In this document: positions 33,192-40,995 of the stretch, in pieces | Layout of the letters: every line of letters begins with the position of its first letter | How positions within the stretch are numbered: position 1 is the stretch's first letter | Assembly (NCBI RefSeq): GCF_000721075.1 | Contig: NZ_JOEQ01000013.1 | Location: 1 to 64,000, forward strand | DNA: 64,000 nt | Source of the DNA: Streptosporangium amethystogenes | Lineage (GTDB): Bacteria > Actinomycetota > Actinomycetes > Streptosporangiales > Streptosporangiaceae | Direction: 5' to 3' | Notes under the pieces: generated by a model | The model's database searches: none | What the model saw: only the letters and a program-made list of their open reading frames with translations | Told to the model about the DNA's origin: nothing | Position numbers and translations under genes: made by a program

Positions 33192-33651
33192 GCAGGCGCA
33201 CGTCGACCACGGTTCGGGGGTGGCGACACGACCGTAGGCGTGTACCACTCCGACGTGGGCCTTGACGTCCGGAACAAGCCCACCTCCCCCTTCGGGCGGG
33301 GTGAGGCCGAAGGGCGGACGGCAGCGTTGCGGGCGCGGTTGCTCACGCGGACCGCCGACGCCACCATCACCCGCCGGCTCCGGGCTTGATCAACGGTCGT
33401 TCCGGTCCAGGCCGGCCAAGGTTCGGAGACGTTGGTCCCTGCCCTGTGTGCCGAGCGGCCCTATGCCCGCCGGGTGCGTACGACCAGCGTGAGGGGAAGG
33501 AGCCGAACGAGCCGCCGGAGGAAGATGAGACCCGGTCTTGATCACCTGTTCTCCATCCCGATCGTGATGCGGTCGCCGGGCTCTCGGGCGGTCTTCCGGC
33601 CGGACTGCGGAATCGACACAGGTCACGGCCGCACACAGAACGGAGAGAGTC
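33192..33651. other. Region without intact gene; coding-like fragment at 33216-33389
   Basis: One plus frame, ending at TGA 33387-33389, reads GVYHSDVGLDVRNKPTSPFG then RTAALRARLLTRTADATITR and looks like a protein tail, but its family is not recognised and it has no start. The remaining 260 bases hold only the ribosome-binding region of the HAD gene (GGAGAG near 33641). Confidence 0.3.
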
Positions 33652-34455
33652 GTGAACGTCGAACACCTCACGGATCAGGGCGGGGCAGGCTTCACTCCTC
33701 CGGCCTACAAGGCGGTGATCTTCGATTTGGACGGCGTGGTCACCGACACCGCGGCCGTACATGCCGCGGCGTGGAAGGCGCTGTTCGACGAGGTGCTGCC
33801 GGACCTGACCGAGTCGCCGGTTCCCGGATTCGACGTCGAAGAGGACTACCGCCGCTACGTTGACGGCCGTACCCGGGAGGACGGCGTGCGGTCGTTCCTG
33901 GCCGCGCGCGGGATCGCACTGCCCGACGGGAGTCCCGAAGATCCGCCCGGACGGCGCACCGTGCACGGGTTGGCGGCTCACAAGCAGGAACTGTTCGCCG
34001 GGCGACTGGCCGAAGGCGGGGTCACCGCCTTCCCCGGCACGGTGGCGCTGCTACGGCGGCTACGTGCCGACGGTCTGCTGACCGCGTTGGTCACCTCCAG
34101 CCGCAACAGCGAGGCGGTGCTCACGGCGGCGAACGTCGGTGATCTGTTCGACGCCCGGGTCGACGGCAGCGACGCCGTACGGCTCTCGCTGGCCGGCAAG
34201 CCCGACCCGGCCATGTTCCTGGAGGCGGCGCGCCGGCTGCGGGTCGATCCCGCGTGCTCGGTGATCGTAGAGGACGCGGAGGCAGGCGTACGGGCCGGTG
34301 CACGTGGCGGCTTCGGCCTGGTCGTCGGCGTGGACCGGACCGGCAACCGGGCGCGGCTGCTCGCGGCCGGCGCGCACCTGGTGGTGGAGGACCTGGTGGC
34401 GGTCTGCTACTCGCAGGTTTTTCTGTCCGGAGCGCGGAGCTCGACCTCCAGGTAG
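33652..34455 (+). CDS. HAD hydrolase, beta-phosphoglucomutase family
   Basis: 267 residues, GTG start. HAD motif I is YKAVIFDLDGVVTDTAAVHA (Asp nucleophile DLDGV), motif II ALVTSSRN, motif III GKPDP and motif IV VIVEDAEAGVRAGARGGFG. The long cap (EEDYRRYVDGRTREDGVRSF) resembles beta-phosphoglucomutases, which act beside trehalose or maltose phosphorylases; no phosphorylase gene is next to it. The last 16 residues (after LVVEDLVAV) are read from the antisense of a hydrolase relic, so the natural C-terminus was replaced by the junction near 34408. Probably still active. Confidence 0.85.
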   Translation: MNVEHLTDQGGAGFTPPAYKAVIFDLDGVVTDTAAVHAAAWKALFDEVLPDLTESPVPGFDVEEDYRRYVDGRTREDGVRSFLAARGIALPDGSPEDPPGRRTVHGLAAHKQELFAGRLAEGGVTAFPGTVALLRRLRADGLLTALVTSSRNSEAVLTAANVGDLFDARVDGSDAVRLSLAGKPDPAMFLEAARRLRVDPACSVIVEDAEAGVRAGARGGFGLVVGVDRTGNRARLLAAGAHLVVEDLVAVCYSQVFLSGARSSTSR

Positions 34456-34600
34456 CGTGGCGACGGTTTGTCCAGCAGGGGTCGGCACGCAGGTGCAGGT
34501 CGAAGAAGGCTCGGCCGTACGTGCGGGTGATCTCTACGGAGCGGGCCGCGGACAGCTCGCCCGGGACGCCGCCGTTGCCGCGCGGGTCCAGCACTGGGCC
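34408..34600 (-). pseudogene. Alpha/beta hydrolase (PAF-acetylhydrolase-like), C-terminal remnant
   Basis: One minus frame gives LDPRGNGGVPGEL then AARSVEITRTYGRAFFDLHL; after a one-base shift it goes on PLLDKPSPRYLEVELRAPD and stops at 34408. The helix RAYxRAFFDLHL followed by PLLD-PSPRYPEV is the normal end of a family of actinobacterial platelet-activating-factor acetylhydrolase-like enzymes. The catalytic part is missing. Confidence 0.5.
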
Positions 34601-34604
34601 AGGA

Positions 34605-34850
34605 CCAGGTCTTCCAGGCTGAGCCGGCTGACCGTCCAGGCAGGATCGTGGATCGGGGCATCTGTGCGGACGACGAGGGCGCTCTGCTGGTCGGCGGGGA
34701 GCCGATCGGGGTCGCGGCGCGGGCCGGTGAGCCGGTGATGGGTGGCCAGGAGCTTGTCGACCTCGTGCCGGGCCGGGATGTCGATGGTGCGGTCTCTCAG
34801 CGCCCGTCGCTTGCCGTACCTCTTGCCCGGTTCTGCCGCACCCCGGTCAT
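34605..34850 (-). pseudogene. ABC transporter ATPase relic: start and end kept, core deleted
   Basis: From ATG 34850 the start MTGVR is kept, then after a frame change RYGKRRALRDRTIDIPA, the usual run-up to a Walker A. Instead of Walker A the text jumps to VDKLLATHHRLTGPRRDPDR and LVVRTDAPIHDP, SRLSLEDLVLAQ, the C-terminal part of ABC ATPases that sit behind GntR regulators. About 200 residues with all nucleotide-binding motifs are gone. The intact upstream gene is such a GntR regulator. Confidence 0.65.
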
Positions 34851-34886
34851 GAGAGCTCCTTCGGAGCTCTCATGACCGGGGTGCGG
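34836..34886. repeat. Perfect 24-bp inverted repeat with 3-base loop
   Basis: 34836-34859 and 34863-34886 are exactly complementary over 24 bp, with loop TTC. On the minus strand one arm contains GGAG and the ATG of the ABC-ATPase relic, the other is its mirror copy. It would fold into a very stable hairpin hiding that start, and may also terminate the GntR transcript. Confidence 0.9.
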
Positions 34887-34914
34887 TGCCTGTGGGTGCC
34901 CTCGCTTCGCTCGG

Positions 34915-35307
34915 TCACGCTATGTCCTCCTGAGAGGCGTTCCGAAAGGTGGTCATGAACAGGGCCTCGATGCTTTCGTCGTCGAGGCCGGCCAGATGGG
35001 CCTTGGCCAGCCAGCGCCGTAGGTCCTGACGCAGCGGGCCGTGCGCGGCCAGAGAGGCATTGGTCAGTGTCTTCGTCACGAACGTCCCGACCCCCGGCCT
35101 GGCGGCCGCCAGGCCCTCGTGCTCGAGTTCCCGATAGGCCTTGAGCACCGTGTTGGGGTTGATCGCCAGCCGCGCCACCACCTCCTTGACCGTCGGAAGC
35201 CGGTCACCTTCCCGCAGCATGCCCAGCCGCAGCGCGTGCCGTACCTGCTGGACCAGTTGCAGGTACGGCGAGACACCGGACCGGCCGTCCAGATGGAACT
35301 CGATCAC
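34915..35307 (-). CDS. GntR-family regulator, YtrA type
   Basis: 130 residues: a GntR winged helix (LQLVQQVRHALRLGMLREGD, LPTVKEVVARLAINPNTVLK, AYRELEHEGLAAARPGVGTF) with only a short C-terminal tail, as in the YtrA subfamily. YtrA regulators normally control an ABC transporter operon directly downstream; here only a deleted ATPase remains, so the regulator has lost its apparent target. ATG 35307 has a GGAGGA site. An AT-rich stretch with TAG-rich repeats upstream (about 35318-35350) may hold its operator. Confidence 0.9.
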   Translation of the reverse strand: MIEFHLDGRSGVSPYLQLVQQVRHALRLGMLREGDRLPTVKEVVARLAINPNTVLKAYRELEHEGLAAARPGVGTFVTKTLTNASLAAHGPLRQDLRRWLAKAHLAGLDDESIEALFMTTFRNASQEDIA

Positions 35308-35333
35308 TGCTCCTCCATTTACCTAGCCAACTA

Positions 35334-35549
35334 TTACTTTAGAAGTCTAGATGCCAAAAGGCCGTAAGGATCGCCGTATCGCCCGACCGCACCCTCTATG
35401 CCGAAGGCGAGGCCGGGCGATCCGCCGTGATCGGGAAGATCGAAGACGGTCGGGCCGTACCAGAACGCGTCGGGTGTCGGCAGGCCGAAACCGGCGCCGA
35501 TCCGGACGGGTACCCGCCACGTGGCTGCGCTTACCTGCGCAGACGTCAA
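35334..35549 (-). pseudogene. Serine hydrolase (beta-lactamase family), C-terminal scrap
   Basis: The minus frame gives VRIGAGFGLPTPDAFWYGPT then FDLPDHGGSPGLAFGI, which resembles the region around the HxG motif near the end of class C beta-lactamase-like esterases (LGF-LPTPEAFWYSPSAFGHPGFGGS). The Ser-x-x-Lys and Tyr parts are absent. It directly abuts the GntR promoter. Confidence 0.5.
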
Positions 35550-35613
35550 CGCGCGTACCTGGTGCCGGCAGTCTTCCGGCTCCGCTGTGGCCGCCTGGGC
35601 GTCCCTCGCTCGG

Positions 35614-36192
35614 TCAGACGCCTTCCGTAAGGAGGCGGAGGCTTTCCCGGGCCCAGTCGGCGCGGGCCTGGGCGACGGCGACCTGGCCCGCGAAGACGTT
35701 CGCCTTCAACCCGGCGATGCGGTCGTGCTCGGCCGGCGGACGGTTCTTCAGCCGCTCCTTGAGCAGGTCGGTGTCCTTGGCCAGCAACGCTTCCCGGTGC
35801 GCACGCCACTCCGTGATCAACTGCTCCTGCTCGGCGATGTACGCCTTGAGCACGGGCGCGGCCCGATCCGCGTCGATCATGTCGAAGAAGAGTGCCTGCA
35901 GGGAGAACGAGTCGCGCATCGGGGCCGGGGCGTGGCTGGTGCCCAGCCAGGTCCTCAGCTCCTCAACCCCGCGCTCGGTGATCGAGTACACCGTCCGCTT
36001 CAGCCGCGTGCCACGGATCTCCTTCTGACCTTCGATGAGCCCGGCCTGCTCCATCTGACGGAGCGTCGGATAGATCTGGCTCTGCGGCGCGGACCACACC
36101 CAGCGCGGGGCGGCATCGAAGAAGCGGGTCAGTTCGTACCCATTCATCGGGCGCGCCTCCAGGACGCCGAGCAGTGCGTGCTGAAGCGACAT
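35614..36192 (-). CDS. PadR-family transcriptional regulator
   Basis: 192 residues from ATG 36192: N-terminal PadR winged helix (MSLQHALLGVLEARPMNGYE, WSAPQSQIYPTLRQMEQAGL) and a long C-terminal dimerisation helix region. It is divergent, across about 100 bases, from the aldolase/dioxygenase operon. PadR proteins often sense phenolic acids, which fits control of a catechol-cleavage operon. Confidence 0.9.
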   Translation of the reverse strand: MSLQHALLGVLEARPMNGYELTRFFDAAPRWVWSAPQSQIYPTLRQMEQAGLIEGQKEIRGTRLKRTVYSITERGVEELRTWLGTSHAPAPMRDSFSLQALFFDMIDADRAAPVLKAYIAEQEQLITEWRAHREALLAKDTDLLKERLKNRPPAEHDRIAGLKANVFAGQVAVAQARADWARESLRLLTEGV

Positions 36193-36294
36193 GCCTCCAG
36201 CATAGGGGCGTCCTACTTGCCCTAGAACATGTACGAATATACCTGTATTGTCCTGCCTGTTTTTGCAGATGCGCATGGGCAGAGAGGTACTGGT

Positions 36295-36939
36295 GTGAAC
36301 GCAGAGCTGGCGGACGCCGGCCGGGCGCTGGCAGCGGCCGGGCTGGTCACCGCGTTCGGGCACGTGTCGTTGCGAGTCGGGGACGATCGGCTGCTGATGA
36401 CCCCGCCGGTGCCGCTCGGGACGCTCGGGCCTGACACGCAGCACACCGAGGTCCCGCTGGATGCCACCGACCTGCCCGCTGGCACGCCGCGCGAGGCGTG
36501 GATCCATCTGGAGATCGCCCGGGCGCGACCCGGCGTGCGGGCGGTCTGCCGGGCACAGCCGCCCACTGCCACGGCTCTGGCCTCGGCGGGGGTGCCGATC
36601 CTGCCGCTGCACGGGCAAGGGGCGTTCCTCGGGCCCGAGGTGCCCGTGTTCGACGACGCGACGCTGGTACGCGACCGCGCGCGCGGGCGGGCGCTGGCCG
36701 AGCGTCTGGGTGCGGCGCCCGCCCTGATCATGCGGGGCAACGGTGCCGTGACCGTCGGTGAAAGCGTCGGCCAGGCCGTCGCCCTCATGTGGGTGCTGGA
36801 GGCCTCCGCCCGCCTGAACGCCACCGCCGCCGCCTCCGGCACCCCCACCCCCCTCACGCCCGCCGAGCAGGAGTCGTGGCGGGCCGTGCGATCCGAATTG
36901 TCCAACCGCATCTGGTCCTATCTCCGGGAGTTGTCATGA
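36295..36939 (+). CDS. Class II aldolase/adducin-family protein
   Basis: 214 residues from GTG 36295 (AGAGAGG site). Pattern: DAGRALAAAGLVTAFGHVSL and LLMTPPVPLG at the start, EAWIHLEIARARPGVRAVCR, then LIMRGNGAVTVGESVGQAVA. The family uses a metal held by three His; here the usual HTH block is AQPPTATA, so a typical ligand pair is missing and activity may differ from fuculose-phosphate aldolase. It is first in the operon and overlaps the dioxygenase start by four bases. Confidence 0.8.
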   Translation: MNAELADAGRALAAAGLVTAFGHVSLRVGDDRLLMTPPVPLGTLGPDTQHTEVPLDATDLPAGTPREAWIHLEIARARPGVRAVCRAQPPTATALASAGVPILPLHGQGAFLGPEVPVFDDATLVRDRARGRALAERLGAAPALIMRGNGAVTVGESVGQAVALMWVLEASARLNATAAASGTPTPLTPAEQESWRAVRSELSNRIWSYLRELS

Positions 36940-37826
36940 TCGAGCTCGAAGACATCGCCTACGTCCGGTCCGGCGCCGCCGACCTGGACGCCGCCCTACG
37001 GTTCGCCGTGGACATCGTCGGCCTGGAGCTCACCGCTCAGGAGGGCGGCGTCGCCTACCTGCGCGCCGACCAGCGCCACCACTGCCTTGCCCTGGTCGAA
37101 GGGGAGTCCGGGGTCATCAGCTCCGGGTTCACCGTCCGGGACGAGGACGCGCTTGCCGCCGCCGAGACCGAATTGGAGAAGGCCGGCGTCACCGTCGTAC
37201 GGGGTGACGCCAAGGAGGCCCACTCACGCCGGGTCCGGGACTTCCTGTCGTTCGACGACCCGTTCGGCAACCGCATCGACCTGGTGATCGACCAGGTGAC
37301 GCTGACCGCACCGGTCCGCTACGGACGCGAGGCCGGCATCACCGAGTTCGGGCACCTGTGCCTGGACGCCCCGGACGTGCGCGAGGCGTACCGCTTCTGG
37401 TCCGGCCTGTTCAACGCCCGCGTGTCGGACTGGATCGGCGACTGGGCCTGCCTCATGCGCATCGACCAGGTCCACCACAAGCTGGCCGTGTTCCAGGGCA
37501 GCCAGCCGGGACTGTGCCACATCAACTTCCAAATCGACTCGCTCGACGCGTTGATGCGCAACCATCACTTCCTGGAGGCCAACGGGGTCGAGATCGAGAT
37601 GGGCCCCGGTCGCCATCCGCAGTCGACGGCGGTGTTCGTCTACTTCAAGGGACCGGAGGGGATCACCTACGAGTATTCCTGGGGCGTGCGGCTCATCACC
37701 GACGAGGACGCCTGGCGGCCCCGCTACTTCGACCCGGCCGAGCCCGGCTCGATCGACATGTGGCAGGGCCCCACACGCCGCGTCCACACCCAACCCCAGA
37801 TCCGCCGCCCTCTCGGCCAGAGCTGA
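36936..37826 (+). CDS. Extradiol (catechol 2,3-) dioxygenase, VOC type
   Basis: 296 residues with two VOC repeats. The C-terminal repeat carries the Fe ligands: His140 in EFGHLCLD, a His at 180-181 in VHHKLAVF, and Glu246 in ITYEYSWG. It should cleave an aromatic diol next to a hydroxyl with O2. The end WRPRYFDPAEPGSIDMWQGP resembles enzymes for substituted catechols; the exact diol is unknown. It is coupled to the aldolase gene by ATGA. Confidence 0.9.
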   Translation: MIELEDIAYVRSGAADLDAALRFAVDIVGLELTAQEGGVAYLRADQRHHCLALVEGESGVISSGFTVRDEDALAAAETELEKAGVTVVRGDAKEAHSRRVRDFLSFDDPFGNRIDLVIDQVTLTAPVRYGREAGITEFGHLCLDAPDVREAYRFWSGLFNARVSDWIGDWACLMRIDQVHHKLAVFQGSQPGLCHINFQIDSLDALMRNHHFLEANGVEIEMGPGRHPQSTAVFVYFKGPEGITYEYSWGVRLITDEDAWRPRYFDPAEPGSIDMWQGPTRRVHTQPQIRRPLGQS

Positions 37827-37884
37827 GCCCTCTCCCCCGCGCCTCACCCGGCCGAAACGACGGCCACAGGAAGTGATCGATCGC

Positions 37885-38049
37885 ATGAGTGAACGGACCA
37901 TGGAACGCACCGCCGAGGTGCCACCGGAGGCCGAGCGGAACCGCGCCGACCACGGCCCCGTCATCGAAGAACGGCCGGGGCCGGTCCTGGCCACCGCCTG
38001 CCAGCGCGGATCGCGCCGGCTCCGCGGCGGGGGTGCGACATGCCACTGA
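37885..38049 (+). CDS. Small ORF of unknown function (54 aa)
   Basis: ATG 37885 to TGA 38049, between the dioxygenase and tautomerase, overlapping the latter by 10 bases. It starts MSERTMERTAEVPPEAERNR and shows no domain. GGAAGTG precedes the ATG. It could be a shortened relic of an operon gene such as a hydrolase. Confidence 0.35.
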   Translation: MSERTMERTAEVPPEAERNRADHGPVIEERPGPVLATACQRGSRRLRGGGATCH

Positions 38050-38246
38050 TCGAGGTGACTTTGACCGAGGGCCGCGAACCCGGCGCGATCCGGGCGCTCA
38101 TCCACGAGGTGCACGCCGCCGTCGAACGCTCGCTCGGCGCCCCCGCTCAGAGCATCCGGGTGATCGTACGCGAGGTGCCGCGCGCCCACTGGGCGGCCGG
38201 AGACCAGACGCTCGCCGAACGCGACGAGATCAACAAAGGTGATTGA
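38040..38246 (+). CDS. 4-oxalocrotonate tautomerase-like enzyme
   Basis: 68 residues with the catalytic Pro directly after Met (MPLIEVTLTEGREPGAIRAL), as the 4-OT family requires, and the conserved strand IRVIVREVPRAHW. It would interconvert enol and keto forms of a ring-cleavage product. It lies between the dioxygenase and dehydrogenase genes in the operon. Confidence 0.88.
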   Translation: MPLIEVTLTEGREPGAIRALIHEVHAAVERSLGAPAQSIRVIVREVPRAHWAAGDQTLAERDEINKGD

Positions 38247-38247
38247 C

Positions 38248-39678
38248 ATGGAATTCTTCGGACACGTGATCGACGGCAATGAGGTGAAGTCCTCCGGCGG
38301 CGAGACGTTCACCAGCGTCGACCCCTACACCCGCGAGCCGTGGGCAGAGGTCGCGCTCGGCGGCGCGGCCGAGGTGGAGCGGGCCGTGGCGGCGGCGCGG
38401 CGGGCATTCGACGAGGGGCCGTGGCCGCGCATGGGCCGCGCCGAGCGCGGCAGGCTGCTGCATCGCCTCGCCGACCTCATCCTTGAGCACGCCGGCGAGC
38501 TCGGCCTGGCCGACACTCGCGACATGGGCAAGCCGATCACCCAGAGCAGCGGCAACGATGTGCCCCGCGCCGCCGACAACTTCCGCTTCTTCGCCGACCA
38601 CGCCCGGCTGACCACGGCCGAGACGCTGCCGATGGACTCCGGCCACCACGCCTACACCCGCTACGAGCCCGTCGGTGTCGCCGCCGCCATCGCCCCGTGG
38701 AACTTCCCGCTGATGCTGGAGACCTGGAAGATCGCGCCCGCACTGGCCTGGGGCAACACGGTCGTGCTCAAGCCCGCCGAGGACACCCCCGCCTCCGCCA
38801 CCATCCTCGCCAGGCTCGCACTGGAGGCGGGCCTGCCGCCCGGGGTGCTCAACGTCGTCCACGGCTACGGCCCGGACTCCGCCGGGCAGGCGCTCACCGA
38901 GCACCCCGGGATCGACCGGATCACGTTCACCGGCGAGTCCGCGACCGGCCGGGTCATCTCGGCCGCGGCGGCGGCGCACCTCGTGCCGGTCAGCCTGGAG
39001 CTCGGCGGCAAAGGCGGCAACGCGGTCTTCGCCGACGCCGACCTCGGCAACGCGGTGAGCTGGTCCATCAAAGCGATCTTCACCAACGCCGGGCAGGTGT
39101 GCCTGGCGGGTTCGCGCCTGTACGTCCAGCGTCCGGTGTTCGACGAGTTCATCGCCCGCTTCACCGCAGCGGCCGAGGCGATGTGCCTGGGCGACCCCAA
39201 GCTGGACTCCACCCAACTCGGCCCGCTGGCCTCGGAGACCCACTACCGAAAGGTGCGCGGCTACGTCGAGACCGTCCCCGAGGAGGGCGGCTCCGTCCGC
39301 TCCGGCGGCCTCGGCGACGGCTGGTTCGTCCGCCCCACGGTGATCACCGGCATGCCCGCCACCGGCCGCCACCAGCGTGAGGAGATCTTCGGCCCGGTCG
39401 TCACGGTGACACCGTTCGACACCGAGGACGAGGTCGTGGCGCTGATGAACGACACGCGCTACGGGCTCAACGCGATGTTGTTCACCGAGAATCTGTCCCG
39501 GGCGCACCGCGTCTCCGCCCGCCTGCGGGCCGGGACCGTCTGGGTCAACTGTTTCTTCGTCCGCGACCTGCGTGCCCCGTTCGGCGGGGCGGGCGACTCA
39601 GGGGTCGGGCGCGAGGGCGGCACCTTCAGCCGCGAGTTCTTCACCGAGCCGAAGGCCGTCGTCATGCAGATCGACTGA
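38248..39678 (+). CDS. Aldehyde dehydrogenase (2-hydroxymuconic-semialdehyde type)
   Basis: 476 residues. Catalytic Cys285 in GQVCLAGSR, Glu251 in LELGGKG, Asn in IAPWNFPLM, and NAD-binding FTGESATGR. Size and pattern fit HpaE/DmpC-type semialdehyde dehydrogenases that oxidise the ring-cleavage product. The start may also be GTG 38239, which would overlap the tautomerase stop. Last gene of the operon. Confidence 0.9.
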   Translation: MEFFGHVIDGNEVKSSGGETFTSVDPYTREPWAEVALGGAAEVERAVAAARRAFDEGPWPRMGRAERGRLLHRLADLILEHAGELGLADTRDMGKPITQSSGNDVPRAADNFRFFADHARLTTAETLPMDSGHHAYTRYEPVGVAAAIAPWNFPLMLETWKIAPALAWGNTVVLKPAEDTPASATILARLALEAGLPPGVLNVVHGYGPDSAGQALTEHPGIDRITFTGESATGRVISAAAAAHLVPVSLELGGKGGNAVFADADLGNAVSWSIKAIFTNAGQVCLAGSRLYVQRPVFDEFIARFTAAAEAMCLGDPKLDSTQLGPLASETHYRKVRGYVETVPEEGGSVRSGGLGDGWFVRPTVITGMPATGRHQREEIFGPVVTVTPFDTEDEVVALMNDTRYGLNAMLFTENLSRAHRVSARLRAGTVWVNCFFVRDLRAPFGGAGDSGVGREGGTFSREFFTEPKAVVMQID

Positions 39679-39764
39679 TCCGCGGCGTGACCTGGCCACG
39701 GCGACTGGCGCTTGCGGCGCCACAGTCGGTGAGGTGGCCCCCGGTCAGCCACCCGCCCTGAGCT
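39679..39764. other. Short convergent spacer
   Basis: 86 bases between the dehydrogenase and the convergent lyase gene. No clear hairpin terminator. Confidence 0.3.
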
Positions 39765-40880
39765 TCAGACACCCGGAGCCACATGCGGGTTGGCCGCACT
39801 GCCCTCGGTGCACAGCAACACCACCGTCGAGGCAGAGCCAAGACCCAGCGCGGTACGGCGCTCGCCGGCGCCGTCGCCGGTGAGCACGGCGCGGGCGCCG
39901 GCGAGCGAGGCCGCGCCACAGGGACCACAGGAAACACCGAGGGCGGCGAGGTCGCCGGCCGCGCGGGCGCTGTCGGCATCGGCGACGGCCACAGCGGCAT
40001 CCAGCCCACCACGCAGGTAAGGCCAGGCGATGGCGGAGGGTGTGCCGCAGTTCAGACCGGCCATGATGGTCTCACCGGTGGTGACGCTGACCGGTTCGCC
40101 ACGTATGAGGCTCTCGATGACACAGGGGGCGGCCACGGGTTCCACCGACAACAACGCCGGGGCCGGCCCCGCCGGACGACTGCGGTAGTGGGTGACGACG
40201 GCCTGGGCCAGCGAGCCCACGCCCACCGGGATGGCGACAAGATCGGGCATTTCGACTCCAGCGGCCGCCAACTGCTCGTCGATTTCGACACAGAGGGTGG
40301 AATAGCCCTCGACGATCCAACCAGGGATCTGCTCATAGCCCGGCCAGGCGGTGTCCTGGACCAGAACCGTATCCGGCGCGACAGCAGCCCCGGCCGCCCG
40401 ACGCACCGCCTCGTCATACGAGCCCGCGACCTGAACGACCTCGGCCTGCTCGGCGGCGATGGCCGCCACAGCCCTCGGATGAACACCCCACGGGATGAAA
40501 ACGCGGGCGCGCTGGCCGAGCAGACGTGCCATATGAGCCACAGCGCGGCCATGGTTGCCGTCGGTGGCGGTCACCAACGTGACCGGACCCGCCCCACCGC
40601 GTCCTGCCCGCTCGGCAAGGGCACGGTGCACCGCCCAGGATGCGCCCAGCACCTTGAAAGCGGGCAGCCCCAGACGAGACGACTCATCCTTGACGAAGAC
40701 CCGCCCAACCCCCAGCTCGTCGGCAAGCCAGGGAAGTTCGATCAGCGAGGTAGGGGCGTACTCGAACAGGGAGGCGTGGAAGTCCCGCACCTCAGCGGGG
40801 GCGGGCGCACAGGTCCAGGACCTGGCGGCGGGCCGTGCGAACCACGGCAGCGTACGGACGGAAGAAGCGGTCTCAGACAT
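39765..40880 (-). CDS. Diaminopropionate ammonia-lyase-like PLP enzyme
   Basis: 371 residues of the fold-type II PLP family. The PLP Lys lies in SRLGLPAFKVLGASWAVHRA, ATDGNHGRAVAHMAR is the phosphate-side loop, and GVGSLAQAVVTHY another conserved stretch. The opening FHASLFEYAPTSLIELPWLA resembles diaminopropionate ammonia-lyases over threonine dehydratases. The substrate is likely a beta-substituted amino acid. ATG 40880 is chosen; an ATG at 40901 would add seven residues. Divergent from a LysR gene. Confidence 0.85.
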   Translation of the reverse strand: MSETASSVRTLPWFARPAARSWTCAPAPAEVRDFHASLFEYAPTSLIELPWLADELGVGRVFVKDESSRLGLPAFKVLGASWAVHRALAERAGRGGAGPVTLVTATDGNHGRAVAHMARLLGQRARVFIPWGVHPRAVAAIAAEQAEVVQVAGSYDEAVRRAAGAAVAPDTVLVQDTAWPGYEQIPGWIVEGYSTLCVEIDEQLAAAGVEMPDLVAIPVGVGSLAQAVVTHYRSRPAGPAPALLSVEPVAAPCVIESLIRGEPVSVTTGETIMAGLNCGTPSAIAWPYLRGGLDAAVAVADADSARAAGDLAALGVSCGPCGAASLAGARAVLTGDGAGERRTALGLGSASTVVLLCTEGSAANPHVAPGV

Positions 40881-40995
40881 CGCAGCCAGTGTGCGACACA
40901 CACTCCAATCGGTCCAGCGGATGTTTCCGACCTATATTCGTCAGAGGAACCAACTAGTCGAAGGCTCGCCGCGACGACGAAGAGAACGGTCTGCG

